A DNA stretch of 64,000 nucleotides from Serripes groenlandicus (Eukaryota; Mollusca; Bivalvia; Cardiida; Cardiidae): NCBI GenBank assembly GCA_031761405.1, contig JASEVX010000003.1, positions 142,626,332 through 142,690,331 on the forward strand, given 5' to 3'. Positions within the stretch are counted from its first letter, which is position 1, and each line of letters begins with the position of its first letter. This document shows, one piece after another, positions 31,401-44,200 of this stretch. Made by a program: the position numbers and the translations under genes. Under the pieces are notes generated by a model. The model was not told where the DNA came from. It saw only the letters and a program-made list of their open reading frames with translations, and made no database searches.

Positions 31401-34275
31401 GTGGTAGGTATCCAGGTGCCTGGGATGAAAGTTTGTGGAGAAGTCATGTAAATGGCTATGTGGTAAGGTATCTAGGTGCCTGGAAGGACGGTTTGTGGAG
31501 AAGTCATGTTAATGGCTATGTGGTAAGGTATCCAGGTGCCTGGGATGAAAGTTTGTGGAGAAGTCATGTTAATGTCTATGTGGTAAGGTATCTAGGTGCC
31601 TGGAAGGACGGTTTGTGGAGAAGTAAGGTTAATATATATATATGTGGTATGGTATCCAGATGCCTGGGAGGAAGGTTTGTGGAGAAGTAATGTTAATGTC
31701 TATGTGGTAAGGTATCCAGGTGCCTGGAAGGACGGTATGGGGAGAAGTAATGTTAATATATATATATATATATGTGGTATGGTATCCAGATGCCTGGGAG
31801 GAAGGGTTGTGGAGAAGTAATGTTAATGTCTATGTGGTAAGGTAACCAGTTGCCTCTAAGGAAGGTTTGTTTGAGAAGTAATGTTAATGTATATCTGGTT
31901 ACGGGAGGAAGGGTTGTGGAGAAGTAATGTTAATAGCTATGTGGTTAGGGGAGGAAGGTTTGTGGAGAAGTAATGTTAATGGCTATGTGGTAAGGTATTC
32001 AGGTGCCTGGGAGGAAGGTTTGTGAAGAAGTAATGTTAATGGCTATGTGGTAAGGTAACCAGGTGCCTCTGAGGAAGGTTTTTTTGAGAAGTAATGTTAA
32101 TGTATATCTGGTTACGGGAGGAAGGGTTGTGGAGAAGTAATGTTAATAGCTATGTGGTTAGGGGAGGAAGGGTTGTGGAAAAGTAATGTTAATAGCTATG
32201 TGATAAGGTATCCAGGTGCCTGGGAGGAATATTTGTGGGGAAGTAATGTTAATGTCTATGTGGTAAGGTATCCAGGTGCCTGGGAGGAATATTTGTGGAG
32301 AAGTAATGTTAATGTCTATGTGGTAAGGTATACAGGTACCTGGTAGGAAGGGTTGTGGAGAAGTAATGCTAATGTCTATGTGGTAAGGTATCCAGGTGCC
32401 TAGGAGGAAGGTTTGTGTAGAAGTAATGTTAATGCCTATGTGGTAAGGTATACAGGTACCTGGTAGGAAGGTTTGTGGAGAGGTAATGTTAATGTATATG
32501 TGGTAAGGTATCCAGGTGCCTGAGAGGAAGGTTTGTGAAGAAGTAATGGTAATGTATTTGTGGTAAGGTATCCATTGCCTGTGAGAAAGGTTTATGGAGA
32601 AGTAATGTTAATGTATATGTGGTAAGGTATCCAGGTGCCTGAGAGGAAGGTTTGTGAAGAGGTACTGTTAATGTCTATGTGGTAAGGTATCCATTGCCTG
32701 TGATAAAGGTTTATGGAGAAGTAATGTTAATGTATATGTGGTAAGGTATACGGGAGCCATGGAGGAAGGATTGTGAAGAAGTAATGTTAATGTATATGTG
32801 GTAAGGTATCCAGATGCCTGGGAGGAAGGTTTGTAGAGAAGTAATGCTAATGTATTTGTGGTAAGGTATCCAGGTGCCTGGGAGGATGGTTTATGGAGAA
32901 GTAATGGTAATGTCTATGTGGTAAGGTATTCATCTGCCTGGGAGGAATATTTGTGGGGAAGTAATGTTAATGTCTATGTGGTAAGGTATCCAGGTGCCTG
33001 GGAGGAAGGTTTGTGGAGAATAATGTTAATGTCTATGTGGTAAGGTGTCCAGGTGCCTGGGAGGAAGGTTTGTGGAGAAATAATGTTAATGTCTATGTGG
33101 TAAGGTATCCAGGTGCCTGGGAGAAAGGTTTGTGGAGACGTAATGGTAATGTCTATGTGGTAAGGTTTCCAGGTGCCTGGGAGGAAGGTTTGTGGAGAAG
33201 TAATGTTAATGTATATGTGGTAAGGTGTCCAGGTGCCTGGGAGGAAGGTTTGTGGAGAAGTCATGTTAATGTATATGTGGTAAGGTGTCCAGGTGCCTGG
33301 GAGGAAGGTTTGTGGAGAAGTAATGTTAATGTATATGTGGTAAGGTGTCCAGGTGCCTGGGAGGAAGGTTTGTGGAGAAGTAATGTTAATGTATATGTGG
33401 TAAGGTGTCCAGGTGCCTGGGAGGAAGGTTTGTGGAGAAGTAATGGTAATGTCTATGTGGTAAGGTATCCAGGTACCTGGTAGGAAGGTTTGTGGAGAAG
33501 TAATGTTAATGTATATGTGGTAAGGTGTCCAGGTGCCTGGGAGGAAGGTTTGTGGAGAAGTAATGTTAATGTATATGTGGTAAGGTATCCAGGTGCCTGG
33601 GAGGAAGGTTTGTGGAGAAGTAATGGTAATGTCTATGTGGTAAGGTATCCAGGTGCCTGGGAGGAAGGTTTGTGGAGAAGTAATGTTAATGTATATGTGG
33701 TAAGGTGTCCAGGTGCCTGGGAGGAATGTTTGTGGAGAAATAATGTTAATGTCTATGTGGTAAGGTATCCAGGTGCCTGGGAGAAAGGTTTGTGGAGAAG
33801 TAATGGTAATGTCTATGTGGTAAGGTGTCCAGGTGCCTGGGAGGAAGGTTTGTGGAGAAGTAATGTTAATGTATATGTGGTAAGGTGTCCAGGTGCCTGG
33901 GAGGAAGGTTTGTGGAGAAGTCATGTTAATGTATATGTGGTAAGGTGTCCAGGTGCCTGGGAGGAAGGTTTGTGGAGAAGTAATATTAATGTATATGTGG
34001 TAAGGTGTCCAGGTGCCTGAGAGGAAGGTTTGTGGAGAAGTAATGTTAATGTATATGTGGTAAGGTATCCAGGTGCCTGGGAGGAAGGTTTGTTGAGAAG
34101 TAATGTTAATGTATATGTGGTAAGGTATCCAGGTGCCTGGGAGGAAGGTTTGTGGAGAAGTAATGTTAATGTATATGTGGTAAGGTATCCAGGCGCCTGG
34201 GAGAAAGGTTTCTGGATAAATAATGTTAATGTCTATGTGGTAAGGTATCCGGATGCCTGGGAGTAAGGTTTGTAG
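31400..34275. repeat. 60-bp satellite array, about 48 units
   Basis: Core 'gtgcctgggaggaaggtttg', then 'tggagaagtaatgttaatgt' and 'tatgtggtaaggtatccag'. Units at 33001-34260 are almost free of indels. An 11-unit (660 bp) block recurs (33071 and 33731). Because 60 is divisible by 3, both strands stay open for long stretches: about 440 codons on minus at 32974-34302, without an ATG at its start, and shorter blocks on plus. I treat these as by-products of the repeat, not genes. Confidence 0.97.
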
Positions 34276-34379
34276 AGAAGTATTGCGAAACGTGTTGGCC
34301 AATATCCTTTTCGATTATTGAAACAGTAGTTGTTGATTAACCTCAATCGCCTTCCATTAATTGCCTTATTACAGTATGA

Positions 34380-34520
34380 AAGGTAGTCATTCTGGTGTCT
34401 AGGAAGAATATGTCATGGAGTACTGGTACGAAACCGTCATGAAACACATGGTTGTGTGAATTATTGAATTATCCGCTATGATATAACTGAAATACTCTGA
34501 AATACTGAAATAAATATGTA
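34380..34520 (+). mobile_element. SINE 3' fragment
   Basis: 'ggagtactggtacgaaac', 'aaacacatggttgtgtga', then 'ccgctatgatataactga'. The head is absent and the tail is decayed. Confidence 0.55.
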
Positions 34521-34928
34521 TGTGATGATCTTCGTGAAAAGTATTTCAGTGAAGCAAAGAATGGAGAGCTCGGTTTGTTCTGATTGATAAGAAAACACAT
34601 AATGTCAAGAATAATGAATGATCTTTATTGAACTGTAATAACATGATTGTAACATCAAGAGATAAAACGAAGCGTTCACCAATAATCAATTGAAAACGTT
34701 CGTTGTGTGTTTATCAAACACGACGTATTGCATGAATCGAATACAACAATGATGTAGATTTAATAACAGGCTTTCTTCTCAAACAGGCGTAAACACCGAA
34801 CTGTTTCACAATTTTCTAAATTCTGACTGAATATTAGGAAAAGTCGGTTATTGAGTATTTCAGTTACTTCTAGCTTGTTATATTGCTATGTAGTTTGTGA
34901 CACTATTTAGAACCGTCTTCATTCTGAA

Positions 34929-35110
34929 ATGGTTATACAATCCGGTTCCGCAATGTGTTCCATTCTTTCAATAAACAAGCACACATTGTTTATTATTCTT
35001 TTTATTATAAACCTTTTCTCGATGCAAATACATGCAGATGGCATGCGCAGTTCAATCACGACGGATTTTAATTCCGTATTGTATATGTTTAAAACACGGT
35101 ACCACATATG
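34929..35110 (+). CDS. Possible signal-peptide exon of a secreted protein
   Basis: An open frame with a second Met (34953) starts MCSILSINKH, followed by a hydrophobic LFIILFIINLFS core and a likely cleavage site after QIHA. It ends at a CATATG|GTAATG donor in phase 2; without splicing it stops one codon later. No domain follows. The next downstream plus-strand exon with a matching phase is at 48981, but that pairing spans 14 kb and is a guess. AT-rich sequence can give such peptides by chance. Confidence 0.3.
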
Positions 35111-35311
35111 GTAATGGTACGTCTCTGAAATATGATGTGACGTCATTGAAATAAACTTTTACGTCATTCGAAATGTGGTTGTTGGGCGTGGTTCACACGC
35201 CAATCATAAATTATATTTCATGTGCGAACTATGTTATTACCTCATATACAATATAGAATTGTGTATATTTTCCTTATTCTGTCTTAAAAGTTATACATGG
35301 TATGTAATAAA

Positions 35312-35455
35312 AGGAAAAGTATGTTGCAGTAGCAATACAGGTTTTAGTAGTGTCTACTCGAGGTGTGGACATTTTGACATCTTTGTCGAACTTTGATCTC
35401 GTAAGATATCAATCGTCCACAACCCTAAAACCGGTAGCATTACTGCAACATAACA
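35312..35455. mobile_element. Small inverted-repeat element
   Basis: Arms 'tgttgcagtagcaatacagg' plus ttttag and, reversed, 'ctaaaaccggtagcattact' plus gcaaca, about 140 bp end to end. Likely a MITE-type element. An overlapping 93-codon open frame here is therefore not called. Confidence 0.5.
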
Positions 35456-35786
35456 TTCCCTATATAGCATCATCTGACCTTAGTTTCCAAGCAATGCGGA
35501 TATATTTGTTATCTAGGCAACCTTTTTGGACTGGGATTTGGTCATTTTATCAGAACCATCCAAATCAGAAGACAAATAGATTGTACCTGTGCTTGTTACT
35601 ATGCATTGTTAAAACATGCAGTCCATCATAATTATATGGACCTAAAACACTCGTTTAAACTTAGATGTTCCTGTATTTAAGATTGACCTGGATTTCAACC
35701 AACTGTGCAGTAATTTAGAAAATGAAATGTAACTTTGTTATCGCCGATAAGAGGTCCTGCTTCATCATGGAACTCAGTACCTGTTT

Positions 35787-35960
35787 TCAGACGAAGACTT
35801 TTGATAACATTTTGGGAAAAGGAAACAATGCTCAGCTTGAGCAACCTCTCGTTTTCTACATTTTTTTCACATATATTTCAAAAGTAAAAGAAATCAGTCT
35901 TTCCCGATGTGTACGTTTTCCCTTCTAACCTTTCCGGAGCCGACGTCTTTAAAAAGTATC
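35787..35960. mobile_element. MITE family D, decayed
   Basis: 'cagacgaagacttttgataa' and 'cattttgggaaaaggaaaca', a central hairpin near 'atgctcagcttgagcaac', and a weak right arm. Confidence 0.4.
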
Positions 35961-36637
35961 TCTGTTAAGAACTAGTAGACCTGTTTTTCATGAGCCAAGA
36001 TAATTAATTACCGTTGATTTTTACATTAATTTTTTCGGAATACGTTTCTGTAGAGTATTGAGATTCGAGTGTGATATCTATAACTGTGTCTGTAGGCTGA
36101 TCTGAAAATGAAAATAAAAATATGTTTTTTCTTTCAAGATGGCATTTCAAACGTCAAGTTTACAAATAACAAAAGAAACAGTCTGGCCTCTGATATTTAC
36201 ATATGTAAACACTAAACTCTTGTTATTTCTTTTCAGCTTTTATTTTATGGAAAGTATATCTCTTTCTATTTACGACATTCCTTCGTGCACAAAATCGCAA
36301 CAAGCTTGCTATTATTTTTAAAATTGTTAATATTCCAAAACCTCGAATGTCAGTTTTAATGTGATATGTTCTCGATAAATGATTTAAAATTCTGTCATTT
36401 ATTGCTGATTTTATTAAATATCTTCATATTTGTTCACATTTTAGTAGAAAATGTAGCTCGTCTTCCACTGCTTTCGTTGTACAAAAGGTACATTTACGTT
36501 CATTTACAGGTAATCCGATAAACCTACAGGTTTCTATTCGTAATGGTAGAATGCGCTGAGTGTGATCGTTCTCTTTTTATTTTATTTGTTTAATGCTTGC
36601 ACTTAGTATCTCTCGAAAGGAAAGGTACATAATAAAT

Positions 36638-36680
36638 AGAATAACCAACTGCATTATTTTGATATAAAAATATGTCACTT
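36638..36680. mobile_element. MITE family F, single arm
   Basis: 'aataaccaactgcattattt' plus 'gatataaaaatatgtcac' matches the terminal arm of the complete palindrome at 48354-48521. Confidence 0.5.
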
Positions 36681-36811
36681 GAATAGTAGATTCGCTTTCA
36701 AATCATAAAAAGACACTTTCTTCGAACTCGAATTTAGACACGATATCATCCCATTCATGTGACACAGTTTTGCTATTACTCGAATACAGTTGATTATCCC
36801 CTAGTCATGGA

Positions 36812-37091
36812 GCTACTTAGACGACATTACCTGTAACATTTAACTACTTAGACGACATTACCTGTAACATTTAACTACTTAGACGACATTACCTGTAACA
36901 TTTAACTACTTAGACGACATTACCTGTAACATTTAACTACTTAGACGACATTACCTGTAACATTTAACTACTTAGACGACATTACCTGTAACATTTAACT
37001 ACTTAGACGACATTACCTGTAACATTTAACTACTTAGACGACATTACCTGTAACATTTAACTACTTAGACGACATTACCTGTAACATTTAA
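36812..37091. repeat. 31-bp tandem repeat, 9 units
   Basis: Core 'ttagacgacattacctgtaa' plus 'catttaactac'. The nine units are virtually identical, so the expansion is recent. Confidence 0.95.
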
Positions 37092-37191
37092 TAATGCTTT
37101 CTGTGTGCTGTATCTCTTCCGAGCAATCGCATGAATATATAATCGTCAAATCTGAAATAAAAATAATAATAATACAAATAACGACAAGTAT

Positions 37192-37210
37192 ACTACTACT
37201 ACGACGACGT

Positions 37211-37255
<45 letters not shown>

Positions 37256-37268
37256 TTACTACTACTAC
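37192..37268. repeat. (ACT)n microsatellite
   Basis: About 25 triplets, with an inner 'acgacgacgt' interruption. A shorter run lies at 37455-37470. Confidence 0.9.
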
Positions 37269-37814
37269 ACTTCTTTAACAAATGTCCTACTTATGATGAT
37301 TTAAGAGACATTTATGTTAACGTATCCTGGATAAACAACAAGACTCTAGACAAATGTTATGCACTATTAAAGACAAATATCCAGTCTGAAGTATACAATA
37401 CTGCAAAATTCATTCAGAGCGCATTCAAACTAAGAAGCGAGACTCTTTCAAATACTACTACTACTACTTATGAATTACTTATAATTATGAAAATGATTAT
37501 AATACGTGTTACAAGATATCGCATGAACACACAGGACTAGACAATGTATATATGACAGTATGACAGAATGTATGCACGACAGCCACCTGGTTGGTAGCAC
37601 GGACAGAAAAGCAGAAAAATGAATTCTCCCAAATCATGTATCAGCTCAGGTTTGAAACAGAAATGACCTTCCGAAAGCTCAGTCTGTTTCAGATTCAGTA
37701 ATTTTACTTGAAATCCTTCTCCGCTACACATGGTATAGTCACATGGAGGAGTTTAATTGTGTTATTGGTTCACAGGGTAAACTCGAGTCACATACTCAGA
37801 TAGTCGTCAGCTTA

Positions 37815-37965
37815 TAATTGATTGATTGATTGAATGGGGTTTAACGCCATTTTTAACAATTTCTCAGTCATATCACGGCGGCCAGTTCACCTACTCATGT
37901 GTTTCCTGGTTTTCTCACACCAATACTCCACACAACAATCTTCCCAAGCAAGGCAGCTTATAATA
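37815..37965 (-). mobile_element. SINE 3' portion, reversed
   Basis: It begins with the reversed tail 'attgattgattgattgaatg' and 'gggtttaacgcc', then 'cagtcatatcacggcggcca', 'catgtgtttcctgg' and 'ctccacacaacaatctt'. The head is missing. Confidence 0.7.
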
Positions 37966-38002
37966 AAAGTGTCTGTTTTTATTGATTCTATTTTTTTTAA
38001 AT

Positions 38003-38193
38003 GTATGCGCAGTCTAATCTTGGCCGACACATTCCATCTCAGGGTGATATAGGTTTTAGAGTAATGATTCCTTAAACAGAAAATCCACAGGAGGCGAAAA
38101 GTGTCTGTCCGCATTGGCCTGAGCGTCATGGGCTGATCCGGATCGATACTTTACGCAGAGTCCACAATTTTGGTTTTCTCGTAGAATGACTCA
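38003..38193. mobile_element. MITE family B, right three quarters
   Basis: It shares 'aaatccacaggaggcgaaaa', 'ctgatccggatcgatacttt' and the end 'ttttctcgtagaatgactca' with 46299-46560. The left end is missing. Confidence 0.7.
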
Positions 38194-39236
38194 CATACAT
38201 GTATCGTATTCCAATAACAAAACTATTACATATCTTGGCAGTTAGATAATGAAAAAGCATAAACGTGGATTGTCTTTAGTCATAACCGTTCACCACAGGA
38301 AGATCTGCACCTAAGCTGGCCAAAAAGGCCCGTATTTTAAACTTCTCGTGAAGTGACTCAACAGTCTTAACCTAAGGACAGTTACATTTTTCCCTAATAC
38401 AATTATGAAGCTATTATTATCATTCATTAATTAGTATTATCATCATCATCATCATCATCATCATAATCACCATCATCATCATCATCGTCATCATCATCAT
38501 CATCTTCATCATCATCATCATCATCTTCAAAACTATTATTTTACATTACATTAGGAGCTCATTTAAGGAAACACTTTTCGAAAGTGTATTGAGAAATAAT
38601 AGTGGATTGTTTCTTGGTATGTTCGGATTCAAACGAGAATTAAACAGACATACTGTTACAGATTAAGAAGACCCCGTGGTTGAAATGCGCCATGCAATGT
38701 TGATGTGTTGATCATGTGTGATTAGATGCGTTTCCCCAGGAGAGCTTTTTGCAGCCTCCACTCTGCTGGCTTAGGAAGTCACGACTTTAATTTCTCGCTG
38801 TCATTAATTTCTTTTTACAGGCCATGACAGAGTTGTCTCTTAATTGTTACCTCGTTAAAAAGTCATGCCACTACTTTTTTTTTACATTTTTTATCACTTT
38901 TTCTACTTTTATTTTTTTCTAAAACGGCATTTCGCGTTATAACAAAGAAGAAAAAAGACAGAAAGAGAAAAATGTCGCTTTCGTTTACATTATCTAAATA
39001 AGAAAAAACAAATTTGCGGTCAATCAGCAAAAAAAGGTTTATAAACCTTATAAAAACAAACTGGCCAGATGATGTTGATAACATCTCAATACTTTCATGA
39101 CTAAACCTAGCTTTTTTATTCTGAAGATAATGCTTTAGACAATGTTACCATATTCTATTCAATTAAATCAAATCATCACAGTGTGCATGTTGTAATCACT
39201 TTTACAAGTAAATATATAAATATAACTGGGAATGGA
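38194..39236. other. Unannotated stretch with an (ATC)n microsatellite
   Basis: It contains an (ATC)n run at about 38438-38528. Otherwise AT-rich, with no exon or element recognised. Confidence 0.6.
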
Positions 39237-39467
39237 TTTAATCTTTTCCCATATACAACAAATCGGCAGTAGACATCTTTAAAAAAGCATTTAGTAAAAC
39301 GTTCGGAAAGTCTATACATGAAATTACAATTATTTCATGAAGTTGAATACAATGTGGCAAAAGGAGAACAAGTTCATTTATGAGAAATTTCTCCTTTGCC
39401 ATCAATGTTTCGAATGTTTACTGCTTCAAATACGTCAGAAAGCGTCTGTATGAGGAAAAGCGTTAAT
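39237..39467. mobile_element. MITE family D copy
   Basis: Ends 'aatcttttcccatatacaac' and 'agaaagcgtctgtatgagga' with ttaat. Inner arms 'caatgtggcaaaaggagaac' and 'tctcctttgccatcaatgtt'. Confidence 0.65.
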
Positions 39468-39895
39468 ATGATGTTTGGAATTGACTAGAACTTAGCCATT
39501 GGTAAAGTCTGTATAAATGGAACGATCGCCGGGTGAATATATGACAAAATCAAGCGCAAGATCTATGGCTATAATCGAAACAAATGTAAGTATGTATCAG
39601 TTCATATGCAGTTACAACCGTTTCGCTCTGAACTATCGATAACGTGTTAATTGATCCATCAGTACTATAACCCCGATAGCTCGATTTACACGTAAAATAT
39701 AACATCAAGAAGTTTGCAATTTTAATGGTGCCTACATTTCTGTCATATTTCCTTGTTTAATGTTGTATCTCCACACATCAATGATTCCATGGGGGCGTAA
39801 TAACATTGTTAATCTTATAAAGTTTTTACCCTGCTAGCCGCGGTCGTTAACATGTCCCTCGACTCGTACTTTTCATAATTAGACTTTTCACTTTG

Positions 39896-40065
39896 TTGAT
39901 ATTGTGTTTTACTCCGCTTTCAACAAGTTGTTCAGGTATCTCACGGCGTAGCACTGGGTAAGTTACCAGTACTACTGGTCAAATCATCCTGCAACCAGCG
40001 AGTCAGTCGTAATGCTAATTCCACAACATTGAGCGCCAAGGAGTGAGAGCCACACTACAACTGTT
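39896..40065 (-). mobile_element. SINE, reversed, 3' half
   Basis: On the minus strand it gives 'gaccagtagtactggtaact', 'tacccagtgctacgccgtga' and a tail. This is the segment from which the 43-bp satellite unit is derived. Confidence 0.6.
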
Positions 40066-40185
40066 ACCATGTTACCAATGGGTTAAAAACAGTCTATGTG
40101 GAAAAGCAGCCAGTTGCTTGGAAATAATGTTGTATGGAGTAATGGTATGAGAAAATCAGGAAACAAATGAATAGGTAAACTGTAC
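40066..40185 (+). mobile_element. SINE body fragment
   Basis: 'aacagtctatgtggaaaagc', 'agccagttgcttggaaataa' and 'atggagtaatggtatgag', as in 24640-24720. It adjoins the reversed SINE. Confidence 0.5.
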
Positions 40186-40734
40186 TGTTTAGTTGTCCTG
40201 TGTAAATGAACGCAGAGTTATCGAGTATAGTAAACGGACTATTGTTTGTCCATATTATCCTGTCCTCTGTCAAATATTTCTTGAATTATTATGGAAACAT
40301 CAGGGGGAATCGACGTAATAATTAGAGAACTAAAAGAATAAGGTAAAACATTTAGGAAACTGAGGAAATTGTTTAGTCAAATTCTTTTTTTAATGAAATG
40401 GCCACAGTTTTCTGTTAGGGTTTAACTAAAGCTAGGAAGTCACTGCATTCTTATACTTCTGGTTTTGATGGTAAGATGACATTTCAAGTTACACAAAATA
40501 GTTGTTAACGTTTGTCATACCCTGGACTACATGTAGTTTATAATGTAACAAAAATGCGGAATTGAAAATTGATTTAAAAAAAAAGTTTCTAATTACGGTA
40601 AACAGAACTTTATGCTATTTTCTGTATCGCTATGATTTTTTCAAAAAAGTTGAAATGTCTGTATCCGGATATATGTTAAGCGAGATTATAGATGCATCTT
40701 GATATTCTTATTACTACCACTGACTTATTGTATG

Positions 40735-41000
40735 TTTGAGCTCATCTGAGCTTGTGTTATCACTCACTGTCCGTCTCCCGTCAGTCCGTCCATACACATT
40801 TTTCTTCAATCAACTTTGCTCCTAAACTTAAGGACCGATTACAAAATAAATTATCTTGAATGTTTCAAAGGCTACCCTCTACCAAAACGGGTCAAATCGT
40901 TCCGCTCCGATGCAAAGAATGGCCAACAAGGCTTTAAAAGACACATCTTTAAACGACATCTCATAAACCACAGGCAAATTCAAAATATTAGCTATTGTGA
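40735..41000. repeat. Dispersed repeat of unknown class
   Basis: 'tgagctcatctgagcttgtg', then 'cactgtccgtctcccgtcag' and 'tccgtccatacaca'. The shape resembles degenerate dispersed repeats of bivalve genomes that contain 'ctgtccgtccgtc' motifs (from memory, not checked). A related piece follows at 41200-41400. Confidence 0.35.
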
Positions 41001-41040
41001 CTCTCTTGCAAACAATCTGATTGCGGGGTTAGTATTAAAA

Positions 41041-41166
41041 CTGATTGGTTAGTGTCGGGAAAAATGGTCCTGAAGTACTAGTAACTTACCCTGAAACGCC
41101 GTGATATAACTGATAAAATGTTGAAAGCGACGTAAAACACCAAATAATCAATCAATCAATCAAACA
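41041..41166 (+). mobile_element. SINE tail with (AATC)n end
   Basis: 'gtactagtaacttaccctga', 'aacgccgtgatataactgat', 'gaaagcgacgtaaaacacc', then 'aatcaatcaatcaatc'. It is close to the 43-bp satellite unit and shows how that unit sits within a normal SINE. Confidence 0.75.
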
Positions 41167-41792
41167 ATTAAATCAACCAAACTGTCCTGCTTCAGTGCAC
41201 AAGATTGCCAAGGGAGCTTACCATAGAAAACAACAACAACATGACATTAACCACAAGCCCTATTCAAATAAATTCCCCCAGATGTTCCTTAAGTAGCCCT
41301 GAACCAAGATTGTTGAAACGGAAACGGTTCTGCAAGATGGCCGCTATAGCTAATAGAAACATCTTTAAATTACATCTCCATAACCACCTCTTCCATATAA
41401 AGACTATTTAAAACTAGCTTCACATAACTGTTTATATGTTGTCTTCCACTAGCACTGTTCGAAACGTTCCGTTCCGCTGTAAAACATGTCTGCTAGCTAA
41501 ATAGTAAAACATTAAACAACGTATTTTTCCTCTTGCATAAATACACCAATATATCTCATGTGAGAGTGACAGGACATGATGGTCCTCTTGTTTTATGAAT
41601 AGGCCCTTTCTAGTCAGCAGAAATTGATGGAATCTGGCAGAAAAGATTAGGTCTCAGATTACTGCATGTCAACAGAATAATCCGTTTCTAATTAAAAGGC
41701 TGTTCTTTAATGCATCCGATATTAGTTTTATCTCATTAAATAAACGCAGATATGTTTACACTAGTCTAGGCATGAACGAGCACGTGTCATCT

Positions 41793-42014
41793 GTTAACCC
41801 TTTCCCGCCTATAGACGCATTTTGACGCATCTGCAGCAGAAGACTTTTGAAAGCATTGTGACAGAAGGAGAGATTGCTCAAAACGTGCAAATTCTCCCTT
41901 TGCCACAATGTTTTCAACGTTTTGCAGTAATTAAACCTTCAATTATATTTTCCATATTTTTGAGTAGACATAAGTCGTCTGCTGCAGATTGTTTGTATGT
42001 GGAAAATGGTTTAA
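41793..42014. mobile_element. MITE family D copy
   Basis: Full-length by ends: 'ttaaccctttcccgcctata' to 'tttgtatgtggaaaatggtt'. Inner arms 'gcattgtgacagaaggagag' and 'ctccctttgccacaatgttt'. Confidence 0.75.
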
Positions 42015-42104
42015 CGGACTGTCTCACGATTGTTTTTCTGTTTTTCGTTGCAATTTACAAAGGACAAAAGCTTTATTTTTTTTATAATACGATAATGTGA
42101 TAAC

Positions 42105-42258
42105 TAGGTTAAACAAATTCGCACATATAACACATTTTGCAGCAGACGACTTTGAAATAATATCAGCAAAATAGGGTTTTCTTCTTTTGTCACAATGTTT
42201 TCAAAAGTCGTGTGCTAAATAAGCGTCTGAATGTTTTTATGTTTGGGCACGGGTAACC
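42105..42258. mobile_element. MITE family D, short copy
   Basis: 'gcacatataacacattttgc', 'agcagacgactttgaaataa' and on the right 'tcacaatgttttcaaaagtc'. It lies 90 bp after the previous copy. Confidence 0.55.
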
Positions 42259-42324
42259 AATACTGATCTGATTCTTTGTTAGTAGTTTTCTAACGGATAG
42301 TTCATTATGTCATTATTAGAGTTG

Positions 42325-44200
42325 GTTATGTGCTGGGTTTTAGAGTTGAAAGTGTGCGCACATGTGTGTACTGGTTTTAGAGCTGATATTTTGTACATAT
42401 AAGTACTGGGTTTTAGAGCTGATATTGTTCAAATATATATGTACTCAATTAAACAGCAGGATATTGTGCACACATATTCATACTGGTACTGGGCATTATA
42501 ACTAATATTAGGCAAACATATATAAACATACGGTTTTAGAGCATATCTTGTGCAAACATACATGTGCTGGGTTTTGAAGCTGATATTGTGCGAACATACA
42601 TGTACTGGGTTTTAGAGCTGATAGTGTGCAAACATATGTGTACTGGGTTTAAGAAATGATACAGTGCGAACACATATTTACTAGTTTGTATAGCTGATGA
42701 TGTGCGACCATACATATTTACTAGGTACTAGAGGAGAAAATATGCGAACATATATTTACTGGGTTTTAGAGCTGAAAATATGTGAACATATATTTACCGG
42801 ATTTTAGAGTTGAAAATATGTGAACATAAATTTACTGACTTTTAGAGCTAAAAATCTGTGCGACCATACATTTACTGGGTTTAGAGCTGAACACTGCTAA
42901 CATCTATTAACTGGGTTAAGAGCTGTAAATATGCGAACATCTATTGAATAGGTTTAGAGCTGAAAAATGCTAACATATATTACTGGGTTAAGAGCTGTAA
43001 ATATGCGAACATCTATTTACTGGGTTTAGAGCTGTAAATGTGCGACCATACATTAACTGGGCTAAGAACTGTAAATATGCGAAACATCTTTTTACTGGGT
43101 TAAGAGCTGTAAATATGCGAACATCTATTGAATGGGTTTAGAGCTGGAAAATGCTAACATATATTAACTGGGTTAAGAGCTGGAAATATGCGAACATCTA
43201 TGTACTTACGTTAGAGCTGAAAAATGCTAACATATATTAGCTGGTTTATGAGCTGTGAATATGCGAACATCTATTTACTTGGTTAAGAGCTGTAAATGTG
43301 CGACCATACATTTACTGGGTTTAGAGCTGTTAATGTGCGATAATATTTTTTAACGGGATTAGAGCTGTAAATATGCGACCATATATTTACTGGGTTTAGA
43401 GCTGTAAATGTGCAACCATACATTTATTGGGTTTAGTGCTATCAATATGCGACCATACATTTACTGGGTTTAGAACTGTAAATGTGCGACTATACATTTA
43501 CTGGGTTATGGAGTTGAAAATGTGCGACCAAACATTTACAGGGTTTAGTGCTGTAAATGTGCGACTACACATTTACTGGGTTTAGAGCTGTAAATGTGCG
43601 ACAATACATTTACTGGGTTAAAGAGTTGAAAATGAGCGACTATACATTTACTAGGTTTAGAGGTGTAAATGTACGACCATATATTTACTGGTTTAGAGGT
43701 GTAAATGTTCGATTACACATTTACTGGGTTTAGAGGTGTAAATGTAGGACCATATATTTACTGGGTTTAGAGGTGTAAATGTGCGATTACACATTTACTG
43801 GGTTTAGAGGTGTAAATGTACGACCATATATTTACTGGGTTAAGAGGTGTAAATGTGCGATTACACATTTACTGGGTTTAGAGGTGTAAATGTACGACCA
43901 TATATTTACTGGGTTTAGAGGTGTAAATGTGCGATTACACATTTACTGGGTTTAGAGGTGTAAATATGCGACCATATATTTACTAGGTTTAGAGTTGAAA
44001 ATGTGCGACTATACATTTACTGGGTTTAGAGCTGTAAATATGCGACCATATATTTACTGAATTTAGAGCTGTAAATATGCGACCATATATTTACTAGGTT
44101 ATCGAGATGAACATGGACATTTACTTGGTTTAGAGCTGTAAATATGCGACCATACATTTACTTGATTTAGAAGTGTAGATATGCAACCATACATTTACTG
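42325..44200. repeat. 37-bp satellite array, about 50 units
   Basis: Core 'tttactgggtttagagctgt' plus 'aaatgtgcgaccataca'. Units at the left end are longer and more diverged. Units at 43660-43960 alternate two variants ('gtgcgattaca' and 'gtacgaccata'), giving a 74-bp higher-order repeat. Confidence 0.95.

Noticed and set aside
32974..34302. A 442-codon minus-strand frame
   Set aside because: It lies wholly in the 60-bp satellite, begins at TTG, and the opposite strand is equally open.
35350..35631. 93-codon plus-strand open frame
   Set aside because: It overlaps a small inverted-repeat element, starts at GTG and has no splice borders or recognisable domain.
37094..37540. 148-codon plus-strand frame
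   Set aside because: It consists largely of the (ACT)n microsatellite and AT-rich flanks.
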